Positions 21,264 through 24,711 of a stretch of DNA of 24,711 bases are shown one piece after another. Both the position numbers and the translations under genes were made by a program. The stretch is taken from positions 1 to 24,711 of the forward strand of contig CAJUFW010000031.1 in assembly GCA_910585655.1 (NCBI GenBank). Reading direction: 5' to 3'. Numbering within the stretch: position 1 is the first letter of the stretch; every line of letters begins with the position of its first letter. The DNA is from an uncultured Lachnospiraceae bacterium. GTDB taxonomy: Bacteria > Bacillota_A > Clostridia > Lachnospirales > Lachnospiraceae. Under the pieces are notes generated by a model, which worked only from the letters and a program-made list of their open reading frames with translations, had not been told where the DNA came from and did no database searches.

Positions 21264-23141
21264 ATGGAAGCGGATGTTTTTCATTTAGAGGAGGAATTAA
21301 AAAAACTCCCGGCAAAGCCGGGAGTTTATATCATGCACGACAAACAGGATAGCATTATCTATGTAGGAAAAGCGATCAGCCTAAAAAACCGGGTACGGCA
21401 ATATTTTCAAAACGGGAACCGGCATACGCCAAAGATCCGCAAAATGGTATCCCAGATCGCTTATTTTGAGTACATCATTACGGATTCCGAAGTCGAGGCA
21501 TTGGTATTGGAGTGTAATCTAATCAAGGAGCATCGTCCAAAATACAATACAATGCTCAAAGACGACAAAGGTTATCCATATATCAAAGTGACGGTAAACG
21601 AAGCCTTTCCCAAAGTATTTATTGCCCGTCAGATGAAACGGGATAAAGCCAAGTATTTTGGTCCGTATACGACGTCGATTAAGGAAACGTTAGAATTGGT
21701 GCATAAGATATACGGGATTCGTACCTGCAGCCGAAATCTGCCACAGGATATCGGAAAAGGGCGTCCCTGTCTGAATCATCAGATTGGACGCTGCCCTGCT
21801 CCTTGCGCCGGCTATATCTCTGAACAGGATTACCGGGAAAGGATTAGTCAGGTTATCGCCTTCTTAGAGGGGCATTATACACAAGTGCTGCAGTATCTGG
21901 AAGAAAGAATGCAGCAGGCGGCGGCAAAGATGGAGTTTGAGGAGGCAGCTTCTTTCCGGGATATGATGCAGAGTGTCAAACGGATGTCGGAAAAGCAGAA
22001 GATCAACAGCAATTCCGAACAGGAGGATCGGGATATTTTGGCGTTGGCAAGGGCTGAGGGCGAAGCGGTAGTGCAAGTCTTTTTTGTTCGTTCCGGAAAA
22101 TTGATTGGACGAGAGCATTTTCATCTGACCGGCGTCGGGGAGGAAGAGCGATCGGAGGTTTTGACGGCTTTTATCAAGCAGTTTTATTCCGGGACGCCGC
22201 TGATTCCAAAGGAATTGTTGATAGAAGAGGAAATTGCCGAGCCGGATCTGATTATGGAATGGCTTTCTGCCAGAAGAGGAAGTAAGGTTCATATCCATGT
22301 CCCGTTAAAGGGGGAAAAGGCAAGGCTGGTGGCTTTGGCAGCAAAAAATGCTTCTTTGGTGCTGCAGCAGGACAGTGAAAAAATCAAACGGGAAAAGGAA
22401 CGGACGTTAGGCGCCGTCAGGCAGTTAGGAAAGCTTCTTTCTCTTGGGGAGCCGCGCCGTATGGAATCGTATGATATCTCCAATATCAGCGGCTTTGAAA
22501 CGGTCGGTTCCATGGTGGTTTACGAGGATGGAAAACCGAAGCGGAACGATTACCGGAAGTTTCGGATCAAGGGCGTCCAGGGGCAGGACGACTACGCCTC
22601 TATGGAAGAAATGTTGACCAGACGTTTCCTTCATGGGATAGAGGAGGAAGAACGTTTGCGGGAAAAAGGTGTGGATACGGAGCTTGGTAGTTTTACCCGT
22701 TATCCGGATCTGATTTTGATGGACGGCGGCAAGGGACAGGTCAACGTGGCGCTACGGGTGTTGGAAACGTTAGGGCTTTCGGTTCCGGTCTGCGGGCTGG
22801 TCAAAGACGATAATCACCGCACAAGGGGAATTTATTATCAGAATCAGGAAGTGCCGATCGATACTTCCAGTGAGCTGTTTCATTTGATTACGAGAATTCA
22901 GGACGAGACGCACCGTTTTGCGATTGAATACCACCGAAGCCTGCGGGGAAAAACACAGGTGCATTCGATTTTAGACGATATCAAAGGAATCGGTAAGACC
23001 AGAAGACGCGCGCTGATGAAGCATTATCCGTCGTTGGATGCCATCAAAGCGGCGTCAGAGGAGGAATTGGCGCAGGTGCCGTCGATGAATGAGCAGGCAG
23101 CAAGAGCGGTTTATGCCTTTTTTCATCCGGCAGACGAATAA
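21264..23141 (+). CDS. uvrC: Excinuclease ABC subunit C
   Basis: The 625-residue nuclease makes both cuts around DNA damage in nucleotide excision repair with UvrA and UvrB. Domains in order: GIY-YIG nuclease (about 15-95, with GVY at 20 and YVG at 33), a cysteine-bearing linker, the UVR helix pair that binds UvrB (about 200-235, EERMQQAAAKMEFEEAASFRD), the RNase H-like nuclease (about 375-540, with ESYDISNISG and LILMDGGKGQ) and a C-terminal helix-hairpin-helix region (about 565-625, with IKGIGKTRRRALMKHY). ATG 21264 is used because AAAGGAG (21252-21258) is 5 bases away; a GTG at 21258 overlaps that site. It is translationally coupled to ftsH. Confidence 0.95.
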   Translation: MEADVFHLEEELKKLPAKPGVYIMHDKQDSIIYVGKAISLKNRVRQYFQNGNRHTPKIRKMVSQIAYFEYIITDSEVEALVLECNLIKEHRPKYNTMLKDDKGYPYIKVTVNEAFPKVFIARQMKRDKAKYFGPYTTSIKETLELVHKIYGIRTCSRNLPQDIGKGRPCLNHQIGRCPAPCAGYISEQDYRERISQVIAFLEGHYTQVLQYLEERMQQAAAKMEFEEAASFRDMMQSVKRMSEKQKINSNSEQEDRDILALARAEGEAVVQVFFVRSGKLIGREHFHLTGVGEEERSEVLTAFIKQFYSGTPLIPKELLIEEEIAEPDLIMEWLSARRGSKVHIHVPLKGEKARLVALAAKNASLVLQQDSEKIKREKERTLGAVRQLGKLLSLGEPRRMESYDISNISGFETVGSMVVYEDGKPKRNDYRKFRIKGVQGQDDYASMEEMLTRRFLHGIEEEERLREKGVDTELGSFTRYPDLILMDGGKGQVNVALRVLETLGLSVPVCGLVKDDNHRTRGIYYQNQEVPIDTSSELFHLITRIQDETHRFAIEYHRSLRGKTQVHSILDDIKGIGKTRRRALMKHYPSLDAIKAASEEELAQVPSMNEQAARAVYAFFHPADE

Positions 23142-23150
23142 TGTTTTTCG

Positions 23151-23179
23151 TTGCAATTTGGATTCCCGTATGATAGAAT
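23151..23179 (+). promoter_or_regulatory. Sigma-A promoter of hprK
   Basis: TTGCAA (23151-23156), a 17-bp spacer and TAGAAT (23174-23179) start 10 bases after the uvrC stop. An open frame that begins with the TTG of this -35 box is therefore not the protein start. Confidence 0.8.
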
Positions 23180-23258
23180 GAAAAGAAGCTGGGAACGTAG
23201 GGGATACTATACCGCCAACACGGCTGCTTTGCGGCTATCTGGCAGAATGGAGGAGAGA

Positions 23259-24197
23259 ATGTACAGCGTTGCCTTAAAGGACATGATAGAAAAGATGGAT
23301 CTGGAGAACTGCACGCCGGAGATTGATATTTCCGAGATCAAGATTTCTCATACGGACGTGAACCGACCGGCTTTGCAGCTAGCAGGATTTTTTGATTATT
23401 TTGATGCGGAGCGTGTCCAGATCATCGGGTATGTGGAATATGCGTATATGAAGCAAATGAGTGAGGAACGAAGGATGGAGGTCGTTTCCAGACTTTTGGA
23501 TCATCAGGTGCCTTGTATCGTATTTTGCCGGGATTTGGATTTGCCGGAGGGTCTGGAGGAGCATGCTACGAAACAGGGTGTGCCGATTTTGCGGACATGT
23601 AAAACGACGACAGCTTTTATGTCGGAGCTGATCCGTTGGCTGAGCGTAGAGCTGGCGCCGCGTATTTCCATCCATGGCGTTTTAGTGGACGTCTATGGCG
23701 AGGGTGTATTGATTATGGGCGAAAGCGGCATCGGGAAAAGCGAGGCGGCATTGGAACTAATCAAACGTGGGCATCGTCTGGTATCAGATGATGTCGTAGA
23801 GATCCGCAAGGTGAGTGACGAGACGTTAGTAGGAAGCGCGCCGGATATTACAAGGCATTTTATCGAGCTGCGCGGAATCGGAATTATCAACGTCAAGACC
23901 TTGTTTGGTGTGGAAAGTGTAAAAAATACCCAGAGCATTGACCTGGTGATTAAGTTAGAAGAGTGGAACCGAAACCAGGAATATGACCGAATGGGGTTAG
24001 AGGAACAATATACAGAGTTTTTGGGCAATAAAGTAGTCTGTCATTCCATTCCGATCCGTCCTGGGCGGAACTTGGCGATCATCTGTGAGTCTGCTGCGGT
24101 AAATTACCGTCAGAAGCGGATGGGTTATAACGCGGCTAGGGAGCTGTACAACAGCGTAACCAACAATATGATGAAGCGGAACCAGGGCGATCTGTAA
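23259..24197 (+). CDS. hprK: HPr kinase/phosphorylase
   Basis: This 312-residue bifunctional enzyme phosphorylates HPr (and Crh where present) on serine 46 and removes that phosphate, which controls carbon catabolite repression through CcpA and sugar uptake by the PTS. The C-terminal kinase half carries Walker A GESGIGKS (154-161), the catalytic residues H139 and D177-D178 in LVSDDVVEIRK, and the family signature ELRGIGIINV (203-212). ATG 23259 follows GGAGG (23249-23253) and gives the usual length. The 36 in-frame codons upstream run into the promoter. A ROK glucokinase follows after 45 bases. Confidence 0.95.
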   Translation: MYSVALKDMIEKMDLENCTPEIDISEIKISHTDVNRPALQLAGFFDYFDAERVQIIGYVEYAYMKQMSEERRMEVVSRLLDHQVPCIVFCRDLDLPEGLEEHATKQGVPILRTCKTTTAFMSELIRWLSVELAPRISIHGVLVDVYGEGVLIMGESGIGKSEAALELIKRGHRLVSDDVVEIRKVSDETLVGSAPDITRHFIELRGIGIINVKTLFGVESVKNTQSIDLVIKLEEWNRNQEYDRMGLEEQYTEFLGNKVVCHSIPIRPGRNLAIICESAAVNYRQKRMGYNAARELYNSVTNNMMKRNQGDL

Positions 24198-24242
24198 AAG
24201 AGGAATAAAAAGAATAAAGAAAGAGAAAGGGAGGAAAAAACT

Positions 24243-24711
24243 GTGAAAAAGTATTGTTTTGGCGTAGACATCGGAGGAACATCGGTAAAGCTTGGGCTGT
24301 TTACCTGTGAGGGAGAATTGTTGGACAAATGGGAGATCCCGACCTCAAAGGCAAACGGCGGAGCAGCGATTCTTACGGATGTAGCAGCATCCTTGGAGCA
24401 GAAACTTTCAGAAAAGAATCTGACAAAGGAGGAGTTCGTCGGTGTCGGTATCGGCATACCGGGTCCGGTAGGGGCAGATGGAGTCGTGTTTGAATGTGTC
24501 AACTTAGGCTGGGGAACGACTCCGGTCAAGGCGGAGATGGAAAAGTTAATCGGTTTGACGACGGCAGTAGGAAACGATGCTAATGTTGCTGCGCTAGGCG
24601 AACAGTGGCAGGGCGGCGCGAAGGGCTTTCAAAGCAGCGTCATGATTCCTTTAGGAACCGGTGTCGGCGGCGGAGTTATTTTAAATGGAGAAATTTTGGC
24701 TGGAGCAAATG
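24243..24711 (+). CDS. glcK: ROK family glucokinase, 5' part only
   Basis: The gene runs off the window after 156 codons. It starts with GTG at 24243, 8 bases after GGGAGG (24229-24234). The phosphate loop GVDIGGTSVK (about 7-16) is intact, unlike in the ROK repressor at 4267. GIGIPGPV and GNDANVAALGE (the catalytic aspartate) and the ATP strand IPLGTGVGGGV are all present, so this is an active-type kinase that makes glucose 6-phosphate from free glucose. The zinc site lies beyond the window. It follows hprK closely and is probably co-transcribed, which joins glucose phosphorylation to catabolite control. Confidence 0.88.
   Translation, partial: MKKYCFGVDIGGTSVKLGLFTCEGELLDKWEIPTSKANGGAAILTDVAASLEQKLSEKNLTKEEFVGVGIGIPGPVGADGVVFECVNLGWGTTPVKAEMEKLIGLTTAVGNDANVAALGEQWQGGAKGFQSSVMIPLGTGVGGGVILNGEILAGAN

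Noticed and set aside
23151..23258. Longer hprK frame starting at TTG 23151
   Set aside because: That TTG is the -35 box of the promoter; GGAGG and protein length support ATG 23259.
1..24711. CRISPR arrays, insertion sequences, phage genes, rRNA
   Set aside because: No regularly spaced repeats, transposase or integrase motifs, or rRNA sequence were seen on reading both strands.

Overview
The window reads as chromosomal DNA of a spore-forming Firmicute of class Clostridia, most likely family Lachnospiraceae. The reasons are an alpha/beta-type spore protein gene behind a sigma-G-like promoter, a DUF4358 lipoprotein, AGGAGG-type ribosome sites in front of nearly every gene, sigma-A promoters that almost all use a 17-bp spacer, and the gene order uvrC-hprK-ROK glucokinase. 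No phage, insertion sequence, CRISPR array or rRNA is visible. The species assignment is inference.

Layout. 1-52 is the 3' part of a tRNA-Thr(GGU), followed by its terminator. 315-5424 is a sugar-use cluster: MFS permease, DUF2804 protein, FGGY kinase (xylulokinase-like, xylB) and a ROK repressor. A 19-bp inverted repeat on the xylB promoter is a likely operator for the repressor. 5398-5610 (minus) is the spore protein, whose last codons overlap the end of the ROK gene. 5803-7282 (minus) is a two-gene unit of a ThuA-like protein and a small protein with two cysteine-rich (CCG-type) repeats. It is divergent from hisC (7458-8564). Then come an orphan CheY-like receiver (8646-9050) and an M3 oligoendopeptidase (9136-10896).

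10897-12765 is the most accessory-looking part. It holds a strong terminator, a densely folded non-coding leader that shares sequence with two other places in the window, an unknown single-pass membrane protein, a second strong terminator, a hicA-hicB toxin-antitoxin pair with its own promoter and likely operator, and a two-hairpin bidirectional terminator. 12766-14544 (minus) is a DUF4358 lipoprotein and a membrane-anchored SGNH/GDSL hydrolase with a lysine-rich insert, probably acting outside the membrane.

14860-24711 is a plus-strand housekeeping run: an unknown 761-aa membrane protein, coaX and coaBC (coenzyme A synthesis), ftsH, uvrC, hprK (carbon catabolite control through HPr) and the start of a ROK glucokinase that runs off the window. 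hprK and the glucokinase link sugar entry to catabolite repression. The ROK-controlled cluster at the other end is a plausible target of such control, but no convincing cre box was found.

I found no obviously new defence or biosynthetic system. The best candidates for something undescribed are the folded leader at 11033-11163 with competing stems, the CCG/ThuA pair, the spore-gene leader hairpin, and the long inverted repeat bracketing the ftsH -10 box.
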